Source of the DNA: Sorex araneus
Taxonomy: Eukaryota > Chordata > Mammalia > Eulipotyphla > Soricidae
Direction of reading: 5' to 3'
Assembly (NCBI RefSeq): GCF_027595985.1
Contig: NC_073311.1
Span: 49,142,463 to 49,206,462, forward strand
DNA length: 64,000 nucleotides
The notes below the pieces were generated by a model. That model had not been told where the DNA came from. It saw only the letters and a program-made list of their open reading frames with translations, and searched no databases. Below are positions 44,670 through 55,379 of the stretch, in pieces (within the stretch, counting starts at the first letter, position 1; every line of letters begins with the position of its first letter). A program made the position numbers and the translations under genes.

Positions 44670-45635
44670 GGTATTTCTCTGTGAAAAAAAATGTTTCTCT
44701 TTCACTCTGCTGTTCAGTATTCCCGTAAACATTGTAAGGAGAGTCTGCTCATACTCTGCTCATAGTGAGACATGGTATTAACACGTACAACTGGGCACAG
44801 TGTCACTCAAGGAGAGACAGGCCAGTAGCACCATGTATGAGGGCAAGGTTTTATATCTCATAGATGGAAGCTGAAACTCCGCAGCCTTATTATTACTATT
44901 ATTCCACATTCAGTGAAAAGATCAGCAGAAAACCTTGGAATCATTCCTTTCTCCTATTGTCATTTCTACATGGAGGTTCTCCTAATGTGGAACAGTCATT
45001 AACTCAGCCAAAGTAGTTGTCCTGATTCCGTGGGGGCCCGTGGCCTTGATTTCTAAATCAGCCAAGACTGTGTGTTGCTGCCCGAGGCCCCCAATGAGAA
45101 CTGGAGGGCCCCAGGCTCTTCCCACAATATCCTAGATCGTGCTCGCCTCTCCTCCTCCAGAAACATGGGGCTATAATAAGCCCAGAGGCTGAGGAAGGGG
45201 TGAGTCAGAGCTCTTCCAGTGGAACAATTGCTGCTGGGCTCTCCTTGTAACAAACACCTTTGCCAAGCCTGAATTGCTTATACTGAGAGCTGCAAGCTTG
45301 AAAAGTGGGCTTTGCTATACAGGCAGGTACTGGGAACCCTGTCATGGAGATGGCATGGAGCTTCATACATGGAAACACTGCCCGTGCATTTGGGGCATAC
45401 TTCTCTCTGGGCAGAGGAAGCCTGCTGGCAGAGGAGGATACCGGGCTAGAAGCCAGGAGAAATGAGGCGTAGTGCAGCTTCACTGCTTAGCAGCTATGTA
45501 AGTGCAGGGGATACCCTTCACCCGTTATGGGTCTCCGCTGTCTCAACTGTAAAATGAAACCTCAATCCAGGTGATTTTCGAGTTTCTCTCTGAGCCTGAC
45601 TTTCTTGCAATTGATCTGCCTCAGTTTTCACCATC
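44670..45635. other. No gene; possible MIR piece near 45470-45560
   Basis: cttagcagctatgtaagtgc...tctcaactgtaaaatgaaac follows MIR order loosely. The rest is unassigned. Confidence 0.4.
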
Positions 45636-45648
45636 AAAGCATGGAGCA

Positions 45649-45830
45649 GGGGCTGGAGCGATAGCATAGCGGGTAGGGCGTTTGCCTTGCATGCGGCCGA
45701 CCCGGGTTCGAATCCCAGCATCCCATATGGTCCCCTGAGCACCGCCAGGAGTAATTCCTGAGTGCAAAGCCAGGAGTAACCCCTGTGCATCGCCGGGTGT
45801 GATCCAAAAAGCAAAAAAAAAAAAAAAAAA
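45649..45830 (+). mobile_element. SINE family 1, young, near-consensus, with target duplication
   Basis: ggggctggagcgatagcata, box A gcgggtagggcg, box B gggttcgaatccc, complete body, and an A-tail of about 22 bases. The 13-bp repeat aaagcatggagca lies at 45636-45648 and 45831-45843. Confidence 0.97.
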
Positions 45831-46094
45831 AAAGCATGGAGCAATGATCATATCTCGGAATATGAAGTTTTGTAGGTGATTCATAGGTGCAAATTATTGG
45901 ATTTATTATTCCAGCAGGTCTGGCTGCAAGGCACATTTCTCTCATTCTGCACCAGGAACTAGAATGACTCTATCTTCTATGATACACAGACACAAGCTTG
46001 ACCTTGAAGAACTCCCACAGAGGAACTTTTGGCTTACTCATAGGTGAGAGTAAGATCCAAACTCGCCACAGTTACTTGGATGGAACTGGAGGTT

Positions 46095-46372
46095 GTCTTA
46101 CTAAGTAAAAATTAGCAAGAGGAAGAAGAAAAAATACAAGATGGTCTCACTCATTTGTGGCATGAAGAGAAAGAAATCAAGGGAATACATAGCACACAAA
46201 AAAACAAGTGCTGGACTCTGTATTATGGAACTGAAATTACAAAATAAATTGGGAGAAGGGATTGGTGGAGAAATTTTGAGGGGGGTGGGAAGTGACAAGG
46301 ACACTGGTGGAGAATTTTGGACACTGTTATAGTGTTAAACTGAATTAAATGTTTGCATTCATATCATAAATT
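46095..46372 (+). mobile_element. L1 3' end, old
   Basis: Begins aagatggtctcactcatttg, the L1 post-ORF2 motif, then gggaagtgacaaggacactgg, ggtggagaattttgg and a decayed terminus tgaattaaatgtttgc. Confidence 0.6.
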
Positions 46373-46375
46373 TAT

Positions 46376-46545
46376 GGAGCCAGAGTGATACTATAGGAGT
46401 AAGGCACTTGCCTTTCATGGAGTTGACCTGGCTTTAATCCCTAGAACCATATATGGTTCCCTGAGCCTGCCAGGAATTATCCCTTAGCACAGAGCTAGAA
46501 GTAAGCCCTGAGCACTGCTGGGTGTGCCCCAAAACAAACAAGAAT
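46376..46545 (+). mobile_element. SINE family 1, old copy
   Basis: ggagccagagtgatactatag, box B tggctttaatccctag, body atggttccctgagcctgcc, end gctgggtgtgccccaaaac. Confidence 0.85.
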
Positions 46546-46549
46546 CCCC

Positions 46550-48085
46550 CCAAGCCCCACAAATATTAAAACTACAGTAACAGTGTTAATAATAATGATA
46601 ATGACAATAATAAAATAGACAAGAACTTTATATCCCGTAGATGAGGGTGTAGCCATATCCCAATTGCAACATGACTTGCAACACCAACTCTAGATGCCCC
46701 GAGTGAGTGATCCATATGAGCAGCACAAAACTAGTCCACATCATTCCAAGGGGAGTGGCTTCTGCCAAAAGTTCAGTTCTGCTACTAGATTTTCCCTGTT
46801 TCTGCCCATATTTTATTCAGAAAGGGTTCAGGATCAAACAATCACAGAGGTAAAAATTCATTTTCTTTTAATGATCTATGCAACTTAATGTCTATGTAAT
46901 TCTTTTTCCTCAAAGCAAAAATAATTCAGTAATGAAGTATTAAGATTCTACAGTTTTTCCATAACTTAGAAAAAATCATATATACACAATGTTGGGGACT
47001 ACTCACCAGAAAAACTTCTCATTACAAAAGTAAGAGAAAGAATACTTTCTGAGTTAAGACTCAAGTTCTCTTATGCTCATCATTTCACCTGTTGACCACA
47101 GCCAGCACTTCCAAAATGCCTTTCAGTGATTTGAAAACATTTATTGATAACATTGCATTTTAAATCACAGTTGAAACAGACATTGCAATGTAATTATCTA
47201 TTTTAGTATTCCCAAATACCGAGACCTCATTTAATTTTATGATTTCCTCATTGAGATTTTTTTGCCTTTTTTAAGCTTTAAAAATAAGTTTTTATAAGTC
47301 TGCACACAAAAGATGAATAAAGCACACAACATAGACCACTGAAAAATATTTATAGGTTATACACATGGTTGTATATCAAATACTTTATAACCACCAACAT
47401 TGTTGCAGGATCCTAGAGATTCTCTATTAATTTACCCCTTTTGCAATCTAGGCTCATCCAAATTATGTGTTGGTTAACAAGAGCTATAATACAGCAATGA
47501 AGCATGTAGGTTGACTCCTGGAACACAGTATGTGTTTAATAGGTCCTTGCCTCTTGCTAATTGTGATTTGGTGCTTCATTCAGCAAAGGTCCTCCGACTT
47601 TGTGCCATGTGCTAGCTCTGTATCAGGCTTTGGAAAGATGCTTGGTTGATGCATGCTGTCTCATCCGGGACAGAGGAGGAGAGAGACATATAAATAGGGG
47701 AGATTGAAAACAAATCACTGGCTGTGCTACTGGCATGCTCTGCCCAGTGGTTCTGCAGCAGAGGAAGGAGTGATTCAGCCAAGGAAGGAGTCTGCCAGTC
47801 GGCGTAGTGGGAGGAGGGCTGGCTGTTTCACCGCAGGGAACACAGGGAGCGGAGGAGCACGGAGGCTGGGGGAGCAGACTTGTCTCCCAGCACTGCGGGG
47901 AGGGTAGCATGAGAGGCGGAGATGCAGGGAAGAACCTGGACTTTTTTCTTTGGGAAGGAGAGAAATAAATAGAATCATACAAGCACATCCACTTTAAGGG
48001 GTTGATTCCCCTCACAGCTGGTGGAAATTTATTTATTTTTTGATTGCATATAGAAATAAATCCCTTATCCTCACATGTGACAATT
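46550..48085. other. Unassigned sequence
   Basis: No exon supported. GC rises at 47.74-47.94 kb, where overlapping open frames occur on both strands without recognisable domains. Confidence 0.35.
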
Positions 48086-48088
48086 ACT

Positions 48089-48238
48089 CATTCTATATAG
48101 AAAACATTCTGGGCTCATACACACATATATCATATATATGATAAAATGTTATCATTTTAGCATTCTATTTAGAAAATATTCTGGGCTCATATGTATACAT
48201 ATATATCATATATATGATAAAATGTTATCATTTTAGCA
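48089..48238. repeat. 72-bp tandem duplication with AT-rich palindromes
   Basis: Two units (48089-48160, 48161-48238) share cattctatNtagaaaa, attctgggctcata and tgataaaatgttatcatttt. Each unit carries self-complementary runs (atatatcatatatatgat; aaaatgttatcatttt). Confidence 0.93.
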
Positions 48239-48239
48239 C

Positions 48240-48615
48240 CACACAAAACCCTACGTATGTTCTGTTGTAATGGAAAAGCAAGGGAATTTAAATCTCATGA
48301 GTCTAAGCTATGAAGCAAAAGTATTTGTAGTAAAATCCTAAATTTGTACTTGCAGACACTAAATTTGTGCTTGCAGACAAAAAATTTAACTCTCCTCTGC
48401 TTCAGTTTTCTTATCTTTATAACAGAGCCAAGATACCAAGGGTGTGGAAAGGGCTGAACAAGAGTCCATGTGTATTTTATTTATTGTTTACTCACTTTTT
48501 AGGTCCCTAAGTGTCAAGCACAATGTTTGCCGTTCACATCAATTGAATCAAACTTTTTACCATGAAATATGTATGACTATTCCCATGCTGTACGCATGCA
48601 CGGTTGCTCAGTGGT
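48240..48615. other. Unassigned; short duplication near 48340-48382
   Basis: The phrase ctaaatttgtNcttgcagac occurs twice in tandem. Otherwise nothing recognised. Confidence 0.4.
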
Positions 48616-48619
48616 CCAA

Positions 48620-48800
48620 GGCCACACAATTGCTATCATTTTTCCAACATCCGCACCCCATATTCAGGGGCAGGACCTGATTGGTCCCGCTAAACCTGGA
48701 AACCACATCCCAATCTCCGGAGTGGCTTCTGAGTGGCTCCGCCCTCTGGGACACAGATGCTGATTGGCTGCAGGGCAGGCTCTGCGCATGCTCAGAGGGT
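48620..48800 (-). promoter_or_regulatory. Promoter-like segment with two CCAAT boxes and a GC box
   Basis: On minus: CCAATCAGCATCTG, then GGGCGGAGCCACTC (48726-48773), and a second CCAATCAG about 45 bases on (48678-48687). The 48-bp block has a counterpart on plus at 49624-49673. This could be an old LTR promoter or a host promoter; nothing downstream decides between them. Confidence 0.35.
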
Positions 48801-48899
48801 TCTTTACTCGGTACTCTCAAGGCCCCAGTGATTTCCTGTCTCTGGTGCAACCTTAGCACGTAGCCCAGCCCTGGGTGTTAGAGGCGTTCTCCAACATGG

Positions 48900-49555
48900 A
48901 CAGAGAGCTTCACTGTCCCAGATCTTAATAAGTGGGAGGGAGGTGGGCATAGTCACATAAAAACACAGCACTCAGCCAACTTCCCACCAGCTGGCTGGAC
49001 CCTTCTCTCCGGAGTCACATGACTGTACGACTTCTCTCAAACCTTCTTGGACTTACCTCAGCTGGACCCAGTGCAAAGGCTTTCTGTAAAGCATTTCTAT
49101 GTAAAGTTCTCCGTCGAGTGAGGGGAATCATGGGAGTTTTAATAACAGCCGCAATGAGCTTTTCTTAATTAATAATCAAGCCTGAAAGAGAACTGGTGCC
49201 CAGAGTGTGATAAGAGGCTTGGTGCCTTGCTCTGTCTTCAGACTGGTGCAGTACAGCATTAAAAAAAATATTCTTATTCTGCTTTACCATTTGATAAGCT
49301 ATCTCTTGCTCTCTCTCTCTCACTCTCTTACAAAGCTCTTTTCCCTTCTATCTCTGTCTCACATGGAATTTTCCCCTCTGTTGTTTTTATTATCTCAGCA
49401 GTGCATATTTATTATGGAAGAATTAGGCTAACAGATAAACAATGACTCAAACCCCCATCGCCCGGGCACTGTGCTGCTGCCTGGACCTGCTGCTACCGCA
49501 GTGTCTGGACTCCCGGCAGATGGTGAAGAAGTTGAGCAGAAGACCCAGGGCGGGC
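48900..49555. other. Unassigned spacer between the inverted promoter-like blocks
   Basis: No repeat or exon recognised; a CT-rich run lies at 49306-49330. Confidence 0.35.
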
Positions 49556-49559
49556 ACTG

Positions 49560-49720
49560 TAAGAAATCAGGGGTGTGTCCCCCACCCCCATTTTGGACTC
49601 AGATTGGAAGCCCACCGGGGGTTCTGCAGCCAATCAGCATCTGCTCCCGAGAGGGCGGAGCCACTCTGGAAGAGGAAAACCAGGATCGCGCAGAGCCTCT
49701 TGGATGCAGATGGAGCGTGT
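49560..49720 (+). promoter_or_regulatory. Promoter-like segment, inverted partner of 48.7 kb
   Basis: ctgcagccaatcagcatctg followed by gagggcggagccactctgg (49624-49673), preceded by cagattggaag (an inverted CCAAT). The core is roughly 44 of 48 bases identical to the minus-strand block at 48726-48773. Confidence 0.35.
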
Positions 49721-49759
49721 AGCGGGGTTGAGTCCTGGAGGTCGATTCTCATTAGCTGG

Positions 49760-50345
49760 AGACTTCCTGACTTAGCTTCCCTACTTCCAACATATTAAAA
49801 CGCCCCACATTCCACGTTGCGATGGGGTTTATATGTCGCAAATGATACAATTTTCAGCTATGAACGTTTACGTTATACCAGTTGATATCAATGCATTTTC
49901 ATTTTGTAGAAACCCTAAAAACTAAACAAAAAGCCCTTCCTGTGGCCTTCTTCGGCTGTCACCTTTCAGAGCTAGAAACGTTGCGTTTGAGATCTGAAAG
50001 ATTTCCCTAGGACCTTGAAAAGGTTGGAGGACCCGGGCACAGTTCCAACAGAGCCTGACAGAGCAGTGCGAGTGGATGAAGAGAACAGCCGGGCTGTCTA
50101 TCTGCTGGGCCGGAGGCCAGGCATGGACAGTCCACTCCGCTCTCCTCATGCGTGGCAAATGGGCACTCAGAGACTGTGGGTGGATTGAGACATAGTCCGG
50201 AGTCCCACTGGCGGTGGCCTTCAGGCAAATCAAGTGGAGATTTAGGTCCAAAATTATGGGTATGAGGCTGGTCATTGTACAGAGAAACCTTGTGCAGTTT
50301 TGTAATTCTGTTTTTCTGGGTATAGGGTAGTAGATAGCCTGGACT
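49760..50345. other. Unassigned sequence
   Basis: Long minus-strand frames here run into the neighbouring SINE and are not a gene. No domain seen. Confidence 0.35.
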
Positions 50346-50365
50346 GAAGAAAAAGTAACAATAGA

Positions 50366-50542
50366 GGGGGGCCGGAGCGATAGCACAGCGGGTAGGGCAT
50401 TTGCCTTGCACGCGGCCGACCCGGGTTCGATCCCCGGCATCCCATATGGTCCCCCAAGCACCGCCAGGAGTAATTCCTGAGTGCAAAGCCAGGAGTAACC
50501 CCTGAGCATCGCTGGGTGTGACCCAAAAGCAAAAAAGAAAAA
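50366..50542 (+). mobile_element. SINE family 1, young, near-consensus, with target duplication
   Basis: ggccggagcgatagcacag, box A gcgggtagggca, box B gggttcgatcccc, full body and an A-rich tail. The 18-bp repeat aagaaaaagtaacaatag flanks it at 50347-50364 and 50543-50560. Confidence 0.97.
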
Positions 50543-50856
50543 AAGAAAAAGTAACAATAGCAACAACAACAAAATACAAAAGTATTATGTGCCAGGCACT
50601 GTGCTAGTATCATGTGCACGGTTGACTGCAATGAAATCATAAGCAACCTTGTACAGCCAGTAGCACTTTTAGTTTATGATATAGACAAGGAGGGTTTGGC
50701 TGATCCGCAGGACCTCCTCTAGAGATGGGTGAGTGCCAGCTTGAGGGCAGAGGGAGTGAAATAGCAAGAGATGGTGGCAAGGTTCTGATTTCTCTGTCTA
50801 GATGTTGCTCCCTACCCCCTCGAGAGCTCTTATTTATATCTAGCATAATGTGTGAA

Positions 50857-51107
50857 TGGACTGGAGTGATAGCAGAGTGGGTAGGGCATTTGCCTTGCAT
50901 GTGGATGACCCGGGTTTGATTCTTCCACCCCTCTCAGAGTGCCCAGCAGGCTACCAAGAGTATCACGGCCGCACGGCAGAGCCTGGCAAGCTCCCCGCGG
51001 CATATTCCTTATGCCAAAAACAGTAACAAGTCTCACAATGGAGACGTTACTGGTTCCCGCTCGAGCAAATCGACTAACAACGGGATGATAGGGATAGTGA
51101 CAGTGAC
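50857..51107 (+). mobile_element. SINE family 2, full short variant with target duplication
   Basis: Head gactggagtgatagcagag, box B cgggtttgattcttcc, body with two gcaagct-type blocks around cacggccgcacggcagagcc, then ttatgccaaaaacagtaac, gagacgttactggttcccgc and tail gatagggatagtgacagtga. Target repeat aatgtgtgaa at 50847-50856 and 51108-51117. Confidence 0.95.
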
Positions 51108-51119
51108 AATGTGTGAACA

Positions 51120-52065
51120 CAGAGGGTTCTTTTGTTTTTGTTTACACAAACACCCCAACTAGCCCGCGGCCCTTTCTTATATCTCTTTCATTTGCTAAGA
51201 ATCCTTCAGGTCACTGGACCCCTGGCTTCTGGGGGACTCTGCCTCCTTATGGTCTCCTTTCTGTTATGCAATTGTCCTTGTCCGCATCTGGCTCCCTGCC
51301 TCTGACCTGGCTACCCTCCGTTGCTGGGAACAGATCATCTTCCTGGGCTTTGTGAAGGACATGAATAAAACAGCTCCTGTGACAGTGGCTGCACAAAGGG
51401 TGATGCGGAAATTGCTCTGATTCTGAGGGCAGAATGTCTCTCTTCAGCGGGACGCTCATTCCTGACCACCCCACACCTGAGGGTAGAGGCTAAGGTTCCT
51501 GTGCTCCCTATTTATGAGATTCATTTCAGCCGCAGACCATCCTTCCCTCTCCTCAGCGTGCAGGTCACATTTACCTGCTGTTGGGTTTAGCTCAAGCCCA
51601 GTCATGGCAACGAAACTGAGAGGAAAAATCAGTGTCTGGAATCAGACAGACAAGGGCTCACAGCCCCAAGCTGCCCGCTCCTTGAAGTCTGATTTTAATC
51701 AGAACCTGAGATTAGCATGAGAGTTGGGGGTGAATGAAATGATGCCACAGGAACCTGAAAACGGTTGAAATTGCTTGGGAATTCAGACACTCTGGGAGGA
51801 AGGATGAGGCTAAGAAAGAAGAACAATGGCTTTATTCTCTTCCCAGGGATGAGGGGGTGGTGGGGGGCGGGGGAGCAAGAACTTGCCTAAGTTCAAATCC
51901 CAAACAGACAGTGCAAGGCTCGGGGACAGATGAGGTCTAGAAGGTCTGGATCGCAGGACACAGAGAAGAGGTTAAGGAAGTGAACTCAGCCTGGAAAACT
52001 CAGGCTGAAGCATCAGTAATAGTAGTAGTAGTTGTTGCAATTCAGAGCCATGTGAAGACTTAGCA
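51120..52065. other. Unassigned sequence
   Basis: Short open frames on both strands without domains. A tagtagtagtag run is at 52019-52032. Confidence 0.35.
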
Positions 52066-52069
52066 TATG

Positions 52070-52197
52070 GGAGCGGAGGAGATAGCTCAAAGGACGGGAG
52101 TGCCTGGGAACCCCGAGTTGCATCCTTGGCACGACACGATCCCTTGTGCCACCCCAAGCCTCAAGTCAGCCAGGTGCACACCAAAAACAAAAAACAA
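52070..52197 (+). mobile_element. Decayed tRNA-SINE copy
   Basis: gcggaggagatagctcaaag, cgagttgcatccttggcac and a tail (caaaaaacaaac) follow the SINE-1 layout. The central body is lost. Confidence 0.5.
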
Positions 52198-52557
52198 ACC
52201 TTAGCATATTATCATAAGAGAACTGAGGGAGTTTAAGCAAGGGAATGATATGACTTTCTTTTCTGTTTTATAACTTTACTTTGCTGAGGTAGAAAACAGA
52301 CGGCAGAGGGTCCAGGCTGCAGCCAGGCAGCACAGCCAAGAGTCTGTGAACGAGACTAGGAGACACGGTGCCCGCTGTGACCAAGGCGAGCCGGAGAAAG
52401 TGGACGGCTGCACCTTGCTCCTTCTGTCTGGCTCCCGCATGTCTTTCAGTTCTCCCCCGACCCCATCATGTATGAAGAAGAATGAGGGAGTTAAATGAGA
52501 CCCCACACCCAGAGCCCCTCATTCTGCACCTGTCAGTCTGGGTGTTTGGGGGCTACA

Positions 52558-52808
52558 GCATTGTAGCACAGTTGTCCTGTTGTTCATCGATTTGCTCAAG
52601 CGGGCACCAGTAATGTCTCCATTGTGAAACTTGTTACTGCTTTTGGCATATCCAATACGCCACGGGTAGCTTGCCAGGCTCTGCCGTGTGGGCTGGATAC
52701 TCCAGTAGCTTGCTGGGCTCTCCAAGAGGGACACAGGAATCGAACCCCGGTCAGCCACGTACAAGGCAAACACCAAACGCTCTACCCGCTGTGCTATCAC
52801 TCCAGTCC
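52558..52808 (-). mobile_element. SINE family 2, full short variant, antisense
   Basis: Tail attgtagcacagttgtcctg, then ttcatcgatttgctcaag, ggcatatccaatacgcc, two related gcttgc blocks, box B cgaaccccggtc and head gtgctatcactccagtccc. The repeat ggggctRcag borders it. A small duplication (aaacaccaaacgc) interrupts the head. Confidence 0.93.
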
Positions 52809-52809
52809 C

Positions 52810-53210
52810 CGGGGCTGCAGCTGCCTGAAACAGTACTGTACCCATGCGCAGGGAGTGTTCTTGGGGCGAGCACAAAGCCAGTAGCACAAGAAAAAGCTCT
52901 TTTCAAATCTGAAATCTGGGTTAAGAGGTACCGAGGGTCTAGTGAGGAAGAAAGTAGAGTGTGAGGAGAGTTGTGGGCAGGCAAAGTGCCTGCTGGGTGG
53001 TCCGCTGAGAGGGAGGACCCTGGAAGACACACGGAGACCTCCGGAAGGTGTCAGGCAGGGCAGGTGGGCTGAGTCTCCTGAAGGTGGTTGGGGACCAAAC
53101 CCAGGAAATGCTCATGTCGCTGGGAAGGCTATTTGCAGTTTGGTGCAAGACCCTCCCTGAAGTTTTCCTTGCTTCTATCCTCCCAGACAGTAAAATACAG
53201 CAACTTTGTG
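52810..53210. other. Unassigned sequence
   Basis: Overlapping short open frames without recognisable domains. Confidence 0.35.
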
Positions 53211-53213
53211 TTG

Positions 53214-53458
53214 TTTTCTCTCTTTCTCTCTCTCTCTACCTTCCTTCTTTCTTTTAGTTCTTTCTCTCTTCCTTCTTCTTCTTCTTTCTTTTTCTTTATT
53301 CCTCTTCTCTTCCTCCTTCCCTCCCTCCCTCCCTCCCTCCCTCCCTCCCTCCCTCCCTCCCTCCCTCCCTTCCTTCCTTCCTTCCTTCCTTCCTTCCTTC
53401 CTTCCTTCCTTCCTTCCTTCCTTCCTTCCTTCCTTCCTTCCTGTCTTCCTTCCTTCTT
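53214..53458. repeat. Long polypyrimidine tract, (CCCT)n then (CCTT)n
   Basis: A CT-rich lead-in is followed by about 14 ccct units and over 20 cctt units. Such mirror-symmetric pyrimidine tracts can form triplex DNA. The 214-codon frame across it is Pro-Ser-Phe repeat, not a gene. Confidence 0.97.
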
Positions 53459-54121
53459 TTTTTTTAATTTATTTTATTGAGTCACCAAGTGGAAAGTTAC
53501 AAAGTTCTCAGGCTTATATCTCAGTTATACAATGCTCAAAAACCCATCCCTTCGCCAGTGCCCATATTCCACCACCAATAAAAAAACAAACAAACAAAAC
53601 AAAAACAAACAAACAAAAAAAACAGTATACATCCCACCCCTCACCCCCCACCCCGTGCATGAGTGATAATTTCACTTCCTTTTCTCTTTACCTTGATTAC
53701 ATTCCAGATTTCAACACACAACTCACTATTGTTGTTAGAGTTTCAAAACAGACTCACTATTTTTGTTGGAATTTATCCCCTAAGAATACAGCTCTATTAA
53801 CAAGGAAATATTTGATAATAAGTTTTCCACTGATGAGAATGAAGAGATAAAATGTCGCGCGGCTGCTGTAGCGGCCAAGCAGTTTACAATTTCTGTATTA
53901 TAGTAATTAAGTCCGCGGAGATTTAAGTTGGAAAATGAGTCATTTCCCTTCCTGGAACAGCATGTAGCAAAAGCTTAGTTCACAGTCTCCATACATGGGT
54001 GCAAGCACTTGCTGGAACCCCAAATCCTAAAGCTGTCTCTGGTTCCCGCTCGTTCCACATCCACAGGCTGTGCAGAGGCAAGGGCACCCAGGCCGAAACT
54101 CGGCCGGAGCCGAGCACCTGC
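53459..54121 (-). mobile_element. Short L1-tailed non-autonomous retroelement, relative of the 20.1-kb element
   Basis: On minus the 3' end reads ggtggtggaatatgggcact, ggcgaagggatggg, aactttgtaactttccac and gtgactcaataaaataaa. Its body shares cttcattNNcatcaRtgRaa, ggggataaattcc and the G-rich tract with the 20.1-kb element. The 5' part is different: CpG-rich (ctcggctccggccgagtttc; ggccgctacagcagccgcgcg). A direct repeat ccttccttctt is present at both ends, but inside low-complexity DNA. No ORF of L1 is present. Confidence 0.7.
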
Positions 54122-54164
54122 CCTTCCTTCTTCTTTCTTTCCTTCTTCCTTTGTTCCTTTACTT

Positions 54165-54297
54165 CTGGCCCACACTTGGCAGTATTGGGGGCTCTCACAG
54201 TGATGCTTGGGGGGATCATGCAGTGCCAGGGATCAAACCTGGGGCTCCCGCATACCAGGCATATGCTCTGGTCTGCTGAGCTGTTTCTCCAACCCAT
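54165..54297 (-). mobile_element. SINE family 1-like, old copy
   Basis: Antisense: ctggcccacacttggcagta, atgcagtgccagggatcaaa, tgctctggtctgctgagc and ctgtttctccaaccc. Confidence 0.65.
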
Positions 54298-54532
54298 GAA
54301 ATTGTAGCATCGAGTCAAAGGGTTAAAGCTAAAATGTGCTGGAGGAAACAGAGACAAAAATCCAAGAACGGTAAAAAGATGCTGAGATTCTTGTTCAATC
54401 AAGTGATTTCAAGACTCACTGCTGAGACAAGTGGCATGTGAAGATTAATTTTAAAATAACAAGGTATCTCTAGATGTGGCCCAATCTCCCCCTCTAAAGC
54501 TCCAACACAAAACCAACCAGTCAAAATGACAA

Positions 54533-55375
54533 AACTGCATAGTATTCCATTGTGTAGATGTACCAAAGTTTCTTTAACCAGTCATCTGTTTGGGGGCACT
54601 CCGTTTTTTTCCGGATTTTGGCTATTGTAAACAGTGCTTCAATAAACACACAAACATAGATGTCATTTCTACTATACCTTTTGCCTCTCCAGGATATATT
54701 CCCAGGAGTGGTATTGATGGGTCAAATGGGAGCTCAATTTCTAGTTTTTTGAGAATTGTCCGTATTGTTTTCCAAAAGGGCTGAACCAGTCGGGAAGTCA
54801 TGAAATTTGCATATAAGTGGAGCAACATGGAAAGTATCATGTTAAGTGAAATGAGTCAGAAAGAGAGAGACAGACATAGAAAGATTGCACTCATATGTGG
54901 AATATAAAGTAACAGAATGGGAGACTAACACCCAAGATTAATAGAGATAAGGACCAGGAGGTCTGCCCCACTGCTTGGAAACTACCCTCAGTTTCCATGC
55001 TGGGGGAAAAGGCAGCTGAGATAGAGAAAGGAACACCAAGTAGAGGATGTTGGGAGGACCCACTCGGGTTGAAAGATGCGTGCTGAAAGTAGACTATAGA
55101 CCGAACATGATGGCCGCTCAATACCTCCATTGCAAACTACAACATGCAAAAGGAGAGAGAACAAAAAGTAATGCCCTGCACAGAGGCAGGGTGGGGTGTG
55201 GGGGGTGGCGTGGGTGTGGTGGGAGGGATACTGGGAACATTGGTGGAGAGAATGGGCACTGGTGGAGAGATGAGTAAACGATCACTGTATGACTGAAATG
55301 CAAACACGAAAGTTTATAAGTTTGTAACTGTACCTCACGGTGATTGACTAATAAATAATTTTTAAAAATGACAAT
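54533..55375 (+). mobile_element. Twin-primed L1 with complete 3' end
   Basis: 54533-54793 is inverted ORF2-end sequence (minus frame reads LEIELPFDPSIPLLGIYP, typical of ORF2p). From about 54795 the sense 3' end follows: ttgcactcatatgtggaata, aatacctccattgcaaacta, a G-rich tract (55186-55230), gggcactggtggagaga and cctcacggtgattgactaat. The repeat aaaatgacaa lies just before (54524-54533) and after the tail. This is the best-preserved 3' UTR of this L1 group in the window. Confidence 0.9.
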
Positions 55376-55379
55376 ACTG

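Noticed and set aside
45649..45720. Functional tRNA genes at SINE heads
   Set aside because: Box A and B are present but the sequence does not fold as a full cloverleaf with acceptor pairing and always continues into the SINE body.
49922..50572. 216-codon minus-strand open frame
   Set aside because: Half of it is an antisense SINE-1 copy (the recurring YSWLCTQELLLAVL-type peptide); the rest has no domain.
53206..53850. 214-codon open frame, Ser/Pro/Phe-rich
   Set aside because: It is translation of the CCCT/CCTT pyrimidine tract and of an antisense retroelement tail.
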